This document shows, piece by piece, positions 37,783-46,089 of a stretch of DNA of 64,000 nucleotides. Position 1 is the stretch's first letter. Every line of letters begins with the position of its first letter. The position numbers and the translations under genes were made by a program. Under the pieces are notes generated by a model that worked only from the letters and a program-made list of their open reading frames with translations, did no database searches and had not been told where the DNA came from. The stretch comes from an uncultured Lachnospiraceae bacterium (GTDB lineage: Bacteria > Bacillota > Clostridia > Lachnospirales > Lachnospiraceae), in NCBI GenBank assembly GCA_947176505.1, contig CAMWQW010000005.1, positions 124,001 to 188,000 on the forward strand, in the 5' to 3' direction.

Positions 37783-38749
37783 TTTAGTACACAAGCTGAC
37801 GATCGGCAGCGTTATTTTGGAAAATAATATCATATTGGCACCGATGGCAGGCGTGACGGACCTGCCTTTTCGTTTGCTGTGCAGTGAGCAGGGCGCGGGA
37901 ATGTGCTGTATGGAGATGATCAGCGCGAAAGCAATTCTATATAAAAATAAAAATACGGAGAGCCTGTTGGAAATCCATCCCAAGGAAGGCGCCGTGTCCT
38001 TACAGCTATTTGGCTCCGACCCGAAAATCATCAGTGAGATGGCGAAACAAATAGAGGACAGACCTTTTGAAATCTTCGATATCAATATGGGATGTCCGGT
38101 GCCTAAAGTAGTGGGTAACGGAGAAGGTTCGGCGCTTATGAAGCAGCCCAAGCTGGTGGAAGAGATTATCACAGCCTTGGTGAAGGCGGTTCATAAACCC
38201 GTGACAGTGAAGATTCGTAAAGGATTCGATGAAGAGCATGTGAATGCTGTGGAGATCGCAAAGATAGCGGAAGCTTCCGGAGCCGCGGCGGTGGCGGTGC
38301 ACGGCAGGACGAGGGAACAGTATTATGCCGGGGAAGCGGATTGGGATATTATTGCGCAGGTCAAACAAAGCGTGAACATTCCGGTAATCGGAAACGGTGA
38401 TGTGACAGACGGCGTCAGTGCGGAAAAAATGCTTGGCACAACCGGATGCGACGCTATTATGATAGGGCGTGCGGCGCGGGGGAATCCGTGGATATTCCGG
38501 CAGATTGGCGATTATCTGGAAGATGGGACGGTGATGCCCAAACCGGACCGAGAGGAAGTGAAGGCGGCGATTCTGCGTCATGCACAGCTTCAGTTGGAAT
38601 GTAAAGGTGAATATACGGGAATTCGCGAGATGCGCAAGCACGTGTCATGGTATACGGTGGGAATGCCTCATTCCGCCAGACTGCGGCAGCGCGTGAATAT
38701 GGTGGAGAGCTTCGAGGAGCTGGAGCGGCTGGTGATGGAGGAACTGTAA
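37775..38749 (+). CDS. dusB: tRNA-dihydrouridine synthase B
   Basis: FMN-dependent tRNA uridine reductase. LAPMAGVTDLPFRLLC is at the start, NMGCPVPKVVGNGEGSAL carries the catalytic cysteine (Cys107), and VAVHGRTREQYY, GNGDV and MIGRAARGNPWIF are present. The 324-residue length is normal. The frame is open further upstream to 37631, but the family N-terminus and the 8-base overlap with the previous gene point to ATG 37775. It is the last gene of the argF-birA unit; a hairpin overlaps its stop codon. Confidence 0.96.
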   Translation: MSDLVHKLTIGSVILENNIILAPMAGVTDLPFRLLCSEQGAGMCCMEMISAKAILYKNKNTESLLEIHPKEGAVSLQLFGSDPKIISEMAKQIEDRPFEIFDINMGCPVPKVVGNGEGSALMKQPKLVEEIITALVKAVHKPVTVKIRKGFDEEHVNAVEIAKIAEASGAAAVAVHGRTREQYYAGEADWDIIAQVKQSVNIPVIGNGDVTDGVSAEKMLGTTGCDAIMIGRAARGNPWIFRQIGDYLEDGTVMPKPDREEVKAAILRHAQLQLECKGEYTGIREMRKHVSWYTVGMPHSARLRQRVNMVESFEELERLVMEEL

Positions 38750-38784
38750 TATTCCCTTAGTGAGCAAGCTCCCACGGGAATATT
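38748..38784 (+). terminator. Hairpin at the dusB stop codon
   Basis: AATATTCCC (38748-38756) pairs with GGGAATATT (38776-38784). The stem overlaps the dusB stop codon and is followed by ATATCATTATTT, so termination may be partial. Confidence 0.45.
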
Positions 38785-38832
38785 ATATCATTATTTCTGC
38801 ATGGCAGAACGGGTATGCGCATATATTAAGTC

Positions 38833-39699
38833 ATGGAGCAGGAGAAGATTATTTATTTTTATCCGATCACTAAACATGACGGACAACCAAAATGCATATG
38901 CGCGGCAAAACGGTATTGGTTTCAGGATGCGTCTCTGAAGACGGGGTTGTTTGACGATGGAGATCTTCAGGTAGTCGGCTGCGCGATACCGCCTTTTTAT
39001 TACAGATGCAGAGCGTGGAAGCCGCAAAGCCTGTCAGAGGCTATGGAAAACGTACTGCGCCGTGTGGAGGGCATGACGGATGCGCTGACGGACACGTGGC
39101 TTCATCCGCAGGTGGCGGCGATGCTGACAACAGAATATGACAGACGATGGGCTCCACGGGAGGATACCGTGCGGACTTTGACAAGGAGGCTGCTTGACCG
39201 ATATGCGGGTGATATCATCAGGCAGGGAGGAGAGGTGTCGGTGCTGCTTGGAGAGCCGGCTGATACGGACCGTCAGATGGAGATGACTAGAGAATTGCTG
39301 CATCCTTATTTGCCCCGTATCAACCGTTTGTTGATTTTCTATGAAGAGATAGCGGAGACTGATATATGGATGGAGCTGGGAAGCCATTTGGATGAGTATT
39401 ACTATGAGTATGGGCTTGTGCCGCAGTTGGAGCCGTATCAAAGCAGTCATGCCGGCGTGCAGGAATGCAGAGAGACAGACAATCTCAGATGCGGAAAAAT
39501 AAAGTGCGGCGGATTGATTCTGGATTATTGCGCACAGTTTCGTTATCCTAGGATTCTGCCTGAAAGTGATGCCATCTATCTGGATGTGGCATCCGTGGCA
39601 GAGAAGGAACGACAGCTTAGACGTAAAACACCCCGTATTCAGTACATTTCGCCCTCAAAATACCTTGACACTATGGTAAAAAATAGTTATGATAGTTAA
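38833..39699 (+). CDS. Conserved-looking soluble protein of unknown function
   Basis: A 288-residue protein without signal peptide or membrane helices, rich in Arg, Glu and Tyr. Notable parts are the N-terminal IIYFYPITKHDGQPKCICAAKRYWF, GEVSVLLGEPADTDRQMEMTRELLHPYLPRINRLLIFYEE (a possible Rossmann-like half) and the last third LILDYCAQFRYPRILPE with AIYLDVASVAEKE. I believe similar proteins exist in other Lachnospiraceae, near greA or lysS, but no function is known to me. The codon pattern is genuine. The promoter of greA lies inside its last codons. Confidence 0.7.
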   Translation: MEQEKIIYFYPITKHDGQPKCICAAKRYWFQDASLKTGLFDDGDLQVVGCAIPPFYYRCRAWKPQSLSEAMENVLRRVEGMTDALTDTWLHPQVAAMLTTEYDRRWAPREDTVRTLTRRLLDRYAGDIIRQGGEVSVLLGEPADTDRQMEMTRELLHPYLPRINRLLIFYEEIAETDIWMELGSHLDEYYYEYGLVPQLEPYQSSHAGVQECRETDNLRCGKIKCGGLILDYCAQFRYPRILPESDAIYLDVASVAEKERQLRRKTPRIQYISPSKYLDTMVKNSYDS

Positions 39700-39721
39700 G
39701 TTAAAAAAACATGAAGTTAAC
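39665..39721 (+). promoter_or_regulatory. Sigma-A promoter of greA-lysS with palindrome at the start site
   Basis: TTGACA (39665-39670), 17-base spacer, TATGAT (39688-39693), one of the best promoter matches in the window; it lies inside the 3' end of the preceding gene. Directly after the -10, GTTAAA (39700-39705) and GTTAAC (39716-39721) flank CATGA, a looser form of the palindromes at 30405 and 31422. Confidence 0.7.
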
Positions 39722-39789
39722 GGCTTTTGAAAGCAAATATAAGGCTGAAATAAAAAATGTAACAATATATGGAGAAAGGGAGAATTACC

Positions 39790-40272
39790 ATGCAGGAGAA
39801 AAAAAACATCTTAACCTATGAAGGATTAAGAAAATATGAGGACGAGTTACATGACTTGAAAGTCGTAAAACGTAAAGAAGTTGCAGAGAAAATCAAAGAG
39901 GCGAGAGAGCAGGGCGACTTGTCTGAGAACGCTGAATATGATGCAGCCAAAGACGAGCAGCGCGACATCGAGGCGAGAATCGAAGAGCTGGAAAAGATTT
40001 TGAAGAATGCGGAAGTCGTTGTTGAGGATGAAGTTGATCTGGATAAGATTAACATCGGCTGTCTGGTTAAGATATTGGATATGGAATATAACGAAGAACT
40101 GGAATATAAGATTGTAGGTTCCACTGAGGCGAACAGTTTAAAAGGTAAGATTTCCAATGAGTCTCCGGTAGGCAAGGCGCTCATCGGCGCTAAAGTGGGA
40201 GATACGGTGGATGTTGAGACACAGGCTGGAATGATTCAGTATAAAGTATTGGAAATCCAGAGATCGAATTAA
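39790..40272 (+). CDS. greA: Transcription elongation factor GreA
   Basis: Rescues stalled RNA polymerase by stimulating cleavage of the nascent RNA in the secondary channel. The 160-residue protein has the N-terminal coiled coil (residues ~8-75), with the acidic tip in [15 protein letters not shown], and a C-terminal FKBP-like domain ending in [22 protein letters not shown] 39790 follows AAAGGGAG; an in-frame ATG at 39769 lacks a site. lysS follows after 95 bases with no terminator, the usual greA-lysS order in Firmicutes. Confidence 0.96.
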   Translation: MQEKKNILTYEGLRKYEDELHDLKVVKRKEVAEKIKEAREQGDLSENAEYDAAKDEQRDIEARIEELEKILKNAEVVVEDEVDLDKINIGCLVKILDMEYNEELEYKIVGSTEANSLKGKISNESPVGKALIGAKVGDTVDVETQAGMIQYKVLEIQRSN

Positions 40273-40367
40273 TGCAATGGTTTGACGCATGAGGACATGT
40301 ATAGTTTCTAAGAGGCATACAAGGAAGAGGTATGCCGTTAACATTTGAGAAAGGTGTAGGTAGTGAC

Positions 40368-42518
40368 ATGGCAGAAGTACAGAATCAGGAAAAAGGGCTT
40401 GAAGTTCAGGATATTAACCAGCTTCTGAAAGTAAGACGTGAAAAGCTTGCTGCATTGCAGGAGAACGGCAAAGACCCTTTTCAGATTACGAAATATGATG
40501 TGACCCATCACAGTCAGGAAATCAAAGACAATTATGATGCGCTGGAAGGCAAAACAGTCTCCATAGCGGGACGCGTGATGTCCAAACGTATTATGGGTAA
40601 GGCATCTTTCTGCAATGTACAGGATTTGCAGGGCGATATTCAGTGTTATGTGGCGCGTGACAGCGTCGGCGAAGAACCCTATGCCGATTTCAAGAAATAT
40701 GACGTGGGCGACATTGTCGGTATCGAAGGTGAGGTATTCACTACGAAAACAGGCGAAAGATCCATCCATGCAGGGAAAGTGACACTACTGTCAAAAAGTC
40801 TTCAGATTCTTCCGGAGAAATATCACGGACTGGTAAATACGGATATTCGCTATCGTCAGAGATATACGGATCTCATTATGAATGAAGATGTCAAGAAAAC
40901 CTTTGTGCTGCGCTCTAAGATTATCAGCTCCATCAGGCGTTATCTGGATGGACAAGGGTTCTTGGAGGTGGAGACGCCCATGCTCGTGTCCAATGCGGGC
41001 GGCGCGGCTGCAAGACCTTTTGAGACACACTATAATGCGCTGGACGAGGACGTAAAACTCCGTATCTCACTGGAACTGTATCTGAAAAGATTGATTGTGG
41101 GCGGCATGGAGAGAGTCTATGAAATTGGTCGTGTGTTCCGTAATGAAGGTCTGGATACAAGACATAATCCGGAATTTACATTGATGGAGCTGTATCAGGC
41201 ATATACAGATTATTATGGGATGATGGATTTGACGGAAAATATGTTCCGCCATGTAGCGCAGGAAGTGTGCGGTACGACTACCGTACCTTACGGCGAGGAA
41301 ATGATTGATCTCGGTAAGCCTTTCGAGCGTATGACTATGGTGGAAGCAGTTAAAAAATATGCCCGTGTGGATTTTGATACGGTTAAAGATACTGCGGAGG
41401 CGAAGAAGCTTGCGGATGCAAAAGGGATTCACTATGAAGAAAGACACAAAAAGGGCGATATCTTAAACCTGTTTTTCGAGGAATATGTAGAAGAACATCT
41501 GGTGCAGCCGACCTTTATCATGGATCACCCGATTGAGATTTCGCCTCTTACGAAGAAAAAACCGGACAAGCCAGAGTATGTGGAGCGTTTTGAACTTTTT
41601 ATCACGGGGCGGGAGATGTGCAATGCTTATTCAGAGTTGAACGATCCGATTGACCAAAGAGAGCGGTTTAAGGCGCAGGAAGAGGCACTGGCAGCAGGCG
41701 ATGAAGAGGCTAACACCACGGACGAAGATTTCATGAATGCACTGGAGATCGGAATGCCGCCGACAGGTGGTATCGGCTACGGAATCGACAGATTGGTAAT
41801 GCTATTGACGAATTCACCGGCTATCCGAGATGTATTGCTCTTCCCGACGATGAAAAGTCTTGACAAAGGTCAGGAAAAAAAGTCCGCTGACCGTGGGAAA
41901 AGTGGTAAGAAAGAAGCAGAGCAGCCTGCGAAACAGAGCAGTATAACAAGAGAGCAGGCATTGGAGCTGTTGAAGAAATATAACAAAGAGCCTTTTCATA
42001 TCCAGCATGCGCTGACAGTGGAAGGCGTGATGCGCTGGTATGCGAAGGAACTAGGATATGCGGCGGAAGAAGAATTCTGGGGGATTACCGGACTTCTTCA
42101 CGATATTGATTTTGAACTTTATCCGGAGAAACACTGCAAGAAGGCACCGGAGCTTCTGCGCGAGGCAGGGGTTGGCGAGGATATGATTTATGCCATCTGT
42201 TCTCACGGTTACGGACTTTGCAGCGAGGAAGAGCCGAAACTTGAGATGGAGAAAGTACTTTTTGCATCCGATGAGCTGACCGGGCTGATTTGGTCCTGTG
42301 CGCTGATGCGTCCGTCCAAGAGCACGATGGACATGGAAGTCAAGAGCCTGAAAAAGAAGTTTAAAGATAAGAAATTTGCGGCGGGCTGTTCCAGAGAGGT
42401 TATTTCACAGGGAGCGGAAATACTCGGCTGGGAGCTGGATGATTTGTTCGATAAGACGATACTGGCGATGCGAAGCTGTGAGGCGGCTGTGGCGGAGGCG
42501 ATGGAGCAGAACTCGTAG
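40368..42518 (+). CDS. lysS: Lysyl-tRNA synthetase with C-terminal HD domain
   Basis: Class II synthetase that charges tRNA-Lys, fused to an extra domain. Residues ~1-495 are a complete LysRS: an anticodon-binding OB fold (about 55-165), motif 2 (RVFRNEGLDTRHNPEFT) and motif 3 (GIGYGIDRLVMLLT). A charged, Lys-rich linker (about 505-524) leads to an HD-superfamily domain (~526-716) with His547, His578-Asp579 (LLHDID), His613 and Asp635, so metal ligands look intact. Such HD proteins also exist as separate hydrolases; here it may act on a nucleotide or be regulatory. I chose ATG 40368 (MAEVQNQ); ATG 40332 with GGAAGAGG just upstream is a real alternative. A terminator follows. Confidence 0.93.
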   Translation: MAEVQNQEKGLEVQDINQLLKVRREKLAALQENGKDPFQITKYDVTHHSQEIKDNYDALEGKTVSIAGRVMSKRIMGKASFCNVQDLQGDIQCYVARDSVGEEPYADFKKYDVGDIVGIEGEVFTTKTGERSIHAGKVTLLSKSLQILPEKYHGLVNTDIRYRQRYTDLIMNEDVKKTFVLRSKIISSIRRYLDGQGFLEVETPMLVSNAGGAAARPFETHYNALDEDVKLRISLELYLKRLIVGGMERVYEIGRVFRNEGLDTRHNPEFTLMELYQAYTDYYGMMDLTENMFRHVAQEVCGTTTVPYGEEMIDLGKPFERMTMVEAVKKYARVDFDTVKDTAEAKKLADAKGIHYEERHKKGDILNLFFEEYVEEHLVQPTFIMDHPIEISPLTKKKPDKPEYVERFELFITGREMCNAYSELNDPIDQRERFKAQEEALAAGDEEANTTDEDFMNALEIGMPPTGGIGYGIDRLVMLLTNSPAIRDVLLFPTMKSLDKGQEKKSADRGKSGKKEAEQPAKQSSITREQALELLKKYNKEPFHIQHALTVEGVMRWYAKELGYAAEEEFWGITGLLHDIDFELYPEKHCKKAPELLREAGVGEDMIYAICSHGYGLCSEEEPKLEMEKVLFASDELTGLIWSCALMRPSKSTMDMEVKSLKKKFKDKKFAAGCSREVISQGAEILGWELDDLFDKTILAMRSCEAAVAEAMEQNS

Positions 42519-42565
42519 ATAAATATGGATTTACAATTTGAATTGTGGATGTTGTAAATTGGAGT

Positions 42566-42602
42566 GGACCGAATGGCGTGAGGGCTGTTCGGTCCCTTTT
42601 TT
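42566..42602 (+). terminator. Rho-independent terminator after lysS
   Basis: GGACCGAA (42566-42573) pairs with TTCGGTCC (42588-42595), then C and six T. It marks the left border of the accessory region. Confidence 0.85.
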
Positions 42603-42651
42603 AGATTGTGTTGTCTGCAGGTAATAATCTTATTTACTTAGAAGAAAACCA

Positions 42652-42680
42652 TTGAAGAAAGAAATTTAATTGAGTATAAT
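42652..42680 (+). promoter_or_regulatory. Promoter of the first Fic gene
   Basis: TTGAAG (42652-42657), 17-base spacer, TATAAT (42675-42680, perfect -10), 74 bases before the chosen start codon. Confidence 0.7.
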
Positions 42681-42753
42681 AATATATGTATGAATTTATT
42701 GAATTTCGTATATTATTTTGCTATAACAGATGAATAAATATGGGAGATTCGTC

Positions 42754-43956
42754 ATGGAGAGAGATCCCTTTAAGGAATATATAAGACAATCTGAACCAAA
42801 TATCAGAGAAAAAGGCTATGTCTGGCATACCGCAATCGGACTGCAGGCAGTAGATGGGCTTACTCCGTCAAAGTATCTGGTGGAGACTGCGATTAAGAAT
42901 ATTGAGGGGCACATAACAATAGATCAGGCGCAGCAACTCCTCGAGCATTATTATGAAGAGAATCCAAAGCATGAAACCAGTGACCGCACGGAGGAGGCGG
43001 ATAAAGTATCTGCTAGGATAGCAAAATTACTTTTGGAGAAAGCTTTTAGTCTTACACCCACAGAATATATATCAATTCATAGAAAATTGTTTCAAGGAAT
43101 ATATAGGCATGCAGGGAAAATGCGGGACTATAATATTACAAAGAAAGAATGGGTGTTTGACGGAGCAACAGTGTTGTATGGAAGCGCTACGGAATTATCA
43201 GCGACTTTGGAATATGACATTTCTCAGGAAAGGAAATTCAGCTATAAAGGTTTGTCACTAAATGAAATGATTAACCATTTGGCTTTTTTTGTGGCAAGGT
43301 TGTGGCAGATTCATATTTTTGCAGAGGGAAATACTCGTACCACGGCGGTTTTTTTCATTAAATATCTACGTACACTGGGCTTTGAAGTGACGAACGATAT
43401 TTTCGCTGAAAATGCGTGGTATTTTAGGAATGCGCTTGTTCGTGCTAATTATAATGATTTGCAAGCCGGGGTACATGAGACAACCGAATTTCTTGAGTTG
43501 TTTTTAAGAAATATGTTGTTAAATGAGACGAATCCACTCCATAACAGATCTATGCACATCAGTGGAACATTTGATGATTTTGAAAAACAGGACATTGAGG
43601 TACAAAAACCAGATATTGAGGTTTGTAAACAGGATATTGAGGCGAGAAAACAGGACATTGGAATTCGAGAACAGGACATTGAAGTGCTAAAACATAGTAG
43701 TAATATTTTGGACTTATATGGTCCAAAATTGAAAAACAGGACTTTTTCTAAGAAAACGTTGAAGCATATTCAGAAATTATATGATAGATTCGGTAGCAAA
43801 AAGGTATTTGGCAGAACGGAGATTGTAGCCGAATTGGGGGTTACAGAATCGCCCGCATCTGAATTAATCAGGAAAATGTTGGAAACCGAAATTATTATAT
43901 CCGTACAGGGAATGGGAAAAGGGAAGTATGTGTTTTATACACAACAAAATAATTAA
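42754..43956 (+). CDS. Fic domain protein with repeat linker and C-terminal winged helix
   Basis: Predicted AMP-transferring (or related nucleotidyl-transferring) enzyme of 400 residues. The Fic core (about 70-250) carries a variant active-site motif HIFAEGNTR (from His187); canonical Fic reads HPFxxGNGR, so Pro and the second Gly are replaced, a variant also seen in other bacterial Fic proteins. Residues ~279-313 are five 7-residue units of the QDIEVxK type, encoded by 21-bp tandem repeats. A predicted winged helix follows (about 335-395). An N-terminal helix (KNIEGHITIDQAQQLLE) vaguely resembles antitoxin segments of Fic systems, but lacks the exact S/T-x3-E-G/N spacing. GGGAG lies 7 bases before ATG 42754. 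It heads the Fic-AIM24-Fic cluster. Confidence 0.85.
   Translation: MERDPFKEYIRQSEPNIREKGYVWHTAIGLQAVDGLTPSKYLVETAIKNIEGHITIDQAQQLLEHYYEENPKHETSDRTEEADKVSARIAKLLLEKAFSLTPTEYISIHRKLFQGIYRHAGKMRDYNITKKEWVFDGATVLYGSATELSATLEYDISQERKFSYKGLSLNEMINHLAFFVARLWQIHIFAEGNTRTTAVFFIKYLRTLGFEVTNDIFAENAWYFRNALVRANYNDLQAGVHETTEFLELFLRNMLLNETNPLHNRSMHISGTFDDFEKQDIEVQKPDIEVCKQDIEARKQDIGIREQDIEVLKHSSNILDLYGPKLKNRTFSKKTLKHIQKLYDRFGSKKVFGRTEIVAELGVTESPASELIRKMLETEIIISVQGMGKGKYVFYTQQNN
43588..43692 (+). repeat. Five 21-bp tandem repeats inside the Fic gene
   Basis: Units start at 43588, 43609, 43630, 43651 and 43672. Each encodes a version of Q-D-I-E-V-x-K. They are in frame, so gain or loss of a unit would change linker length and not the reading frame. 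Confidence 0.9.
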
Positions 43957-43979
43957 TTGTGACAAAGGAGGAAATAAGT

Positions 43980-44660
43980 ATGCAGTACAGAATTATTGGA
44001 GACACAATGCCGGCGGTGGAGGTGCTTTTTGACGCACCGGGAGAATCTATGTATACACAGTCAGGCGGAATGGCTTGGATGTCGGAAGGGATTGCTATGG
44101 ATTCTAATATGAGAGGCGGTCTCGGTAAGAGCATCGGCAGGATGTTTTCGGGAGAATCGCTTTTTATGGCGACTTATAAGGCGGAGCGTGCAGGCAGTAT
44201 CGTAGCTTTCGCTTCTACGGTAGCCGGCGAGGTACTTCCGGTTGATGTGGGAGCATGCGGCGGCATGATTTGTCAGAAGGGCGCGTTTCTGTGCGCACAG
44301 GAGACGGTAAACCTGAATGTGACATTTACCAAGAAGTTTTCAGCCGGGTTGTTTGGCGGCGAAGGATTTATTTTGCAGGATATCAGCGGAACCGGCATGG
44401 TATTCCTTGAGATTGACGGTAACAAAGTAGAGAAGAATCTGGCGCCCGGTGAAGTTATTAAAGTGGACACGGGTAATGTGGTTGCTTTTGAAAGGTCCGT
44501 GAGATATGAGATAGAGACTGTGAAGGGACTCAAGAATATCTTTCTGGGCGGCGAAGGGTTGTTCTTAACGAAGCTTACCGGACCGGGAAAAGTTATCCTG
44601 CAGACGCAGAACTTTAACGAGTTTGCAGGAAGGATTATCAGGATGGTGCCGTCGAGATAG
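43980..44660 (+). CDS. AIM24 / TIGR00266 family protein
   Basis: Soluble protein of 226 residues in the AIM24 family (TRAP-like beta folds). Repeated Gly-rich beta motifs are visible: MYTQSGGMAWMSEGIAM, SFxGGEGFILQDISGTGMVFLEIDG-like in the middle, and FLGGEGLFLTKLTGPGKVILQTQ near the end. Bacterial members are widespread and uncharacterised; in yeast the mitochondrial homologue affects inner-membrane organisation. AAAGGAGG is 7 bases before ATG 43980. It starts 23 bases after the first Fic gene and ends 10 bases before the second, so the three genes are very likely co-transcribed. Confidence 0.9.
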   Translation: MQYRIIGDTMPAVEVLFDAPGESMYTQSGGMAWMSEGIAMDSNMRGGLGKSIGRMFSGESLFMATYKAERAGSIVAFASTVAGEVLPVDVGACGGMICQKGAFLCAQETVNLNVTFTKKFSAGLFGGEGFILQDISGTGMVFLEIDGNKVEKNLAPGEVIKVDTGNVVAFERSVRYEIETVKGLKNIFLGGEGLFLTKLTGPGKVILQTQNFNEFAGRIIRMVPSR

Positions 44661-44670
44661 GGGGTGTGGC

Positions 44671-45696
44671 ATGGCTGGATATGAGCCGCCGTTCCATATG
44701 TCGAATTCTATAGTGAATCTGCTTGTGGAAATTAGTGAACAAATCGGAAGAATTACGGTGCTGCAGCCGGAAAGTGTTACACCACATCTGCGTAAAGAAA
44801 ACCGTATTCGGACGATACACGCGTCATTGGCAATTGAACATAATTCATTGTCGGTAGAGCAAGTGACGGCAATTATTAGCGGAAAACATGTTTTGGGAAA
44901 TCCGAATGAGATTAAGGAGGTTCAGAATGCGTATCAGGCATATGAACTTATGTCGGAGCTAAATCCTTATTCTGTTGACGATTTGCTAAAGGCGCATCGT
45001 TTTATGATGCAGGGATTAATTAAGGAAAACGGCAAGTTTCGTTCCGGTGCAGCCGGAATCTATGCGGGGGATGCTATCGTTCATATGGCGCCGCCGGCAA
45101 AATTTGTGTCAGGGCAGATAAAAGATTTGATTGGCTGGTATCAGAAATCTGATATGCACCCGCTTATAAAAAGCGCGGTTTTTCACTATGAATTTGAGTT
45201 TATACATCCGTTTGCCGATGGGAACGGTCGAATGGGCAGATTGTGGCATACTATTTTGCTGGGGCAATGGAAGGAATTGTTTTACTGGCTTCCCATCGAA
45301 ACCTTAATACGTACAAGACAACATGAGTATTATAGTGCTCTCGGCAAAGCTGATAAAGAGGGAGATAGCAGTGAATTTGTTGAAATGATGCTTTCAGTTA
45401 TTCATGATACGTTACGAGATTACGAAGAAGTGACCGACCAAGATACCGACCAAGATACCGACCAAGATGTGGATGCACGAGTAAGAAAAATTCTGGAAGT
45501 GATGAGTAATAAAACTCTGTCTGCGGCGGAAATTATGGATGCATTAGGACTAAGTCACAGGCAGACATTTCGCAAGAATTATCTTAATCCGGCACTGGAA
45601 CTGGGTATGATTGAGCGGACAATTCCGGACAAGCCAAACAGCAGAAACCAGAAATATCGAAAAGTAAGGAAAACATTAGACGTAAAAAGCAGATAA
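44671..45696 (+). CDS. Fic domain protein, canonical motif, with C-terminal helix-turn-helix
   Basis: Fic AMP-transferase-like protein of 341 residues with a complete active-site motif HPFADGNGRMGRLW (His179). An N-terminal inhibitory helix is recognisable: SLAIEHNSLS, with Ser52 and Glu56 placed as in the S/T-x3-E-G/N motif, although His57 stands where Gly or Asn is usual. After the core, residues ~255-266 are three T-D-Q-D units coded by perfect 12-bp repeats, then a helix-turn-helix (LSAAEIMDALGLSHRQTFRKNYL). This is the Fic/DUF4172-like architecture of self-inhibited, DNA-binding Fic proteins. GGGGGTGTGG precedes ATG 44671; the frame is open back to 44623. It is the last gene of the cluster. 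Confidence 0.9.
   Translation: MAGYEPPFHMSNSIVNLLVEISEQIGRITVLQPESVTPHLRKENRIRTIHASLAIEHNSLSVEQVTAIISGKHVLGNPNEIKEVQNAYQAYELMSELNPYSVDDLLKAHRFMMQGLIKENGKFRSGAAGIYAGDAIVHMAPPAKFVSGQIKDLIGWYQKSDMHPLIKSAVFHYEFEFIHPFADGNGRMGRLWHTILLGQWKELFYWLPIETLIRTRQHEYYSALGKADKEGDSSEFVEMMLSVIHDTLRDYEEVTDQDTDQDTDQDVDARVRKILEVMSNKTLSAAEIMDALGLSHRQTFRKNYLNPALELGMIERTIPDKPNSRNQKYRKVRKTLDVKSR
45433..45468 (+). repeat. Three perfect 12-bp tandem repeats in the second Fic gene
   Basis: ACCGACCAAGAT three times without change, encoding TDQD repeats between the Fic core and the helix-turn-helix. Identity at DNA level suggests recent expansion. Confidence 0.95.
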
Positions 45697-46089
45697 AATG
45701 AGAGAAGGCTGGGGCTGTGCTTCGGTCTTCTTTTTAACTTGAAGAAAGAGAGATGGTGACAAGAACTATAAACTTGATAGGAGAACAAACTTACTGTTTA
45801 TGAAGCGCTTCGTTTGTGGTGGGGTAATGTTATGGGGAAAGGGAGGAATGGGACGGAGCTTTCAAGGAGTTAGTTTGTCTGGTATAATTTCTACTATATC
45901 ATTCGGAGTACAATTCAGAATCAGACAAAGCTTATGGATAGTTTCCATAGTGACATTTCGATTATGTCTTAAATTGCTCATTAGATGGGGTTATCCATAT
46001 CTATCTCTCCTTGTATATTATGACTGGATATCATTACCGAGAATTTAACTAATGAAAGGCTGGATAATGTAAAATTGGCTCACCACCTT
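45697..46089. other. 393-bp stretch with no convincing gene
   Basis: It lies between the converging second Fic gene and the minus-strand membrane protein. An 82-codon open frame from 45800 has no ribosome site and an odd composition. Another frame (45781-46125) has four stops in otherwise protein-like sequence, but that is not fewer than chance predicts. No strong terminator is seen. Confidence 0.5.

Noticed and set aside
43588..43692. Regularly spaced repeats that could suggest a CRISPR array
   Set aside because: They are contiguous 21-bp units without spacers, and lie in frame inside the Fic gene.
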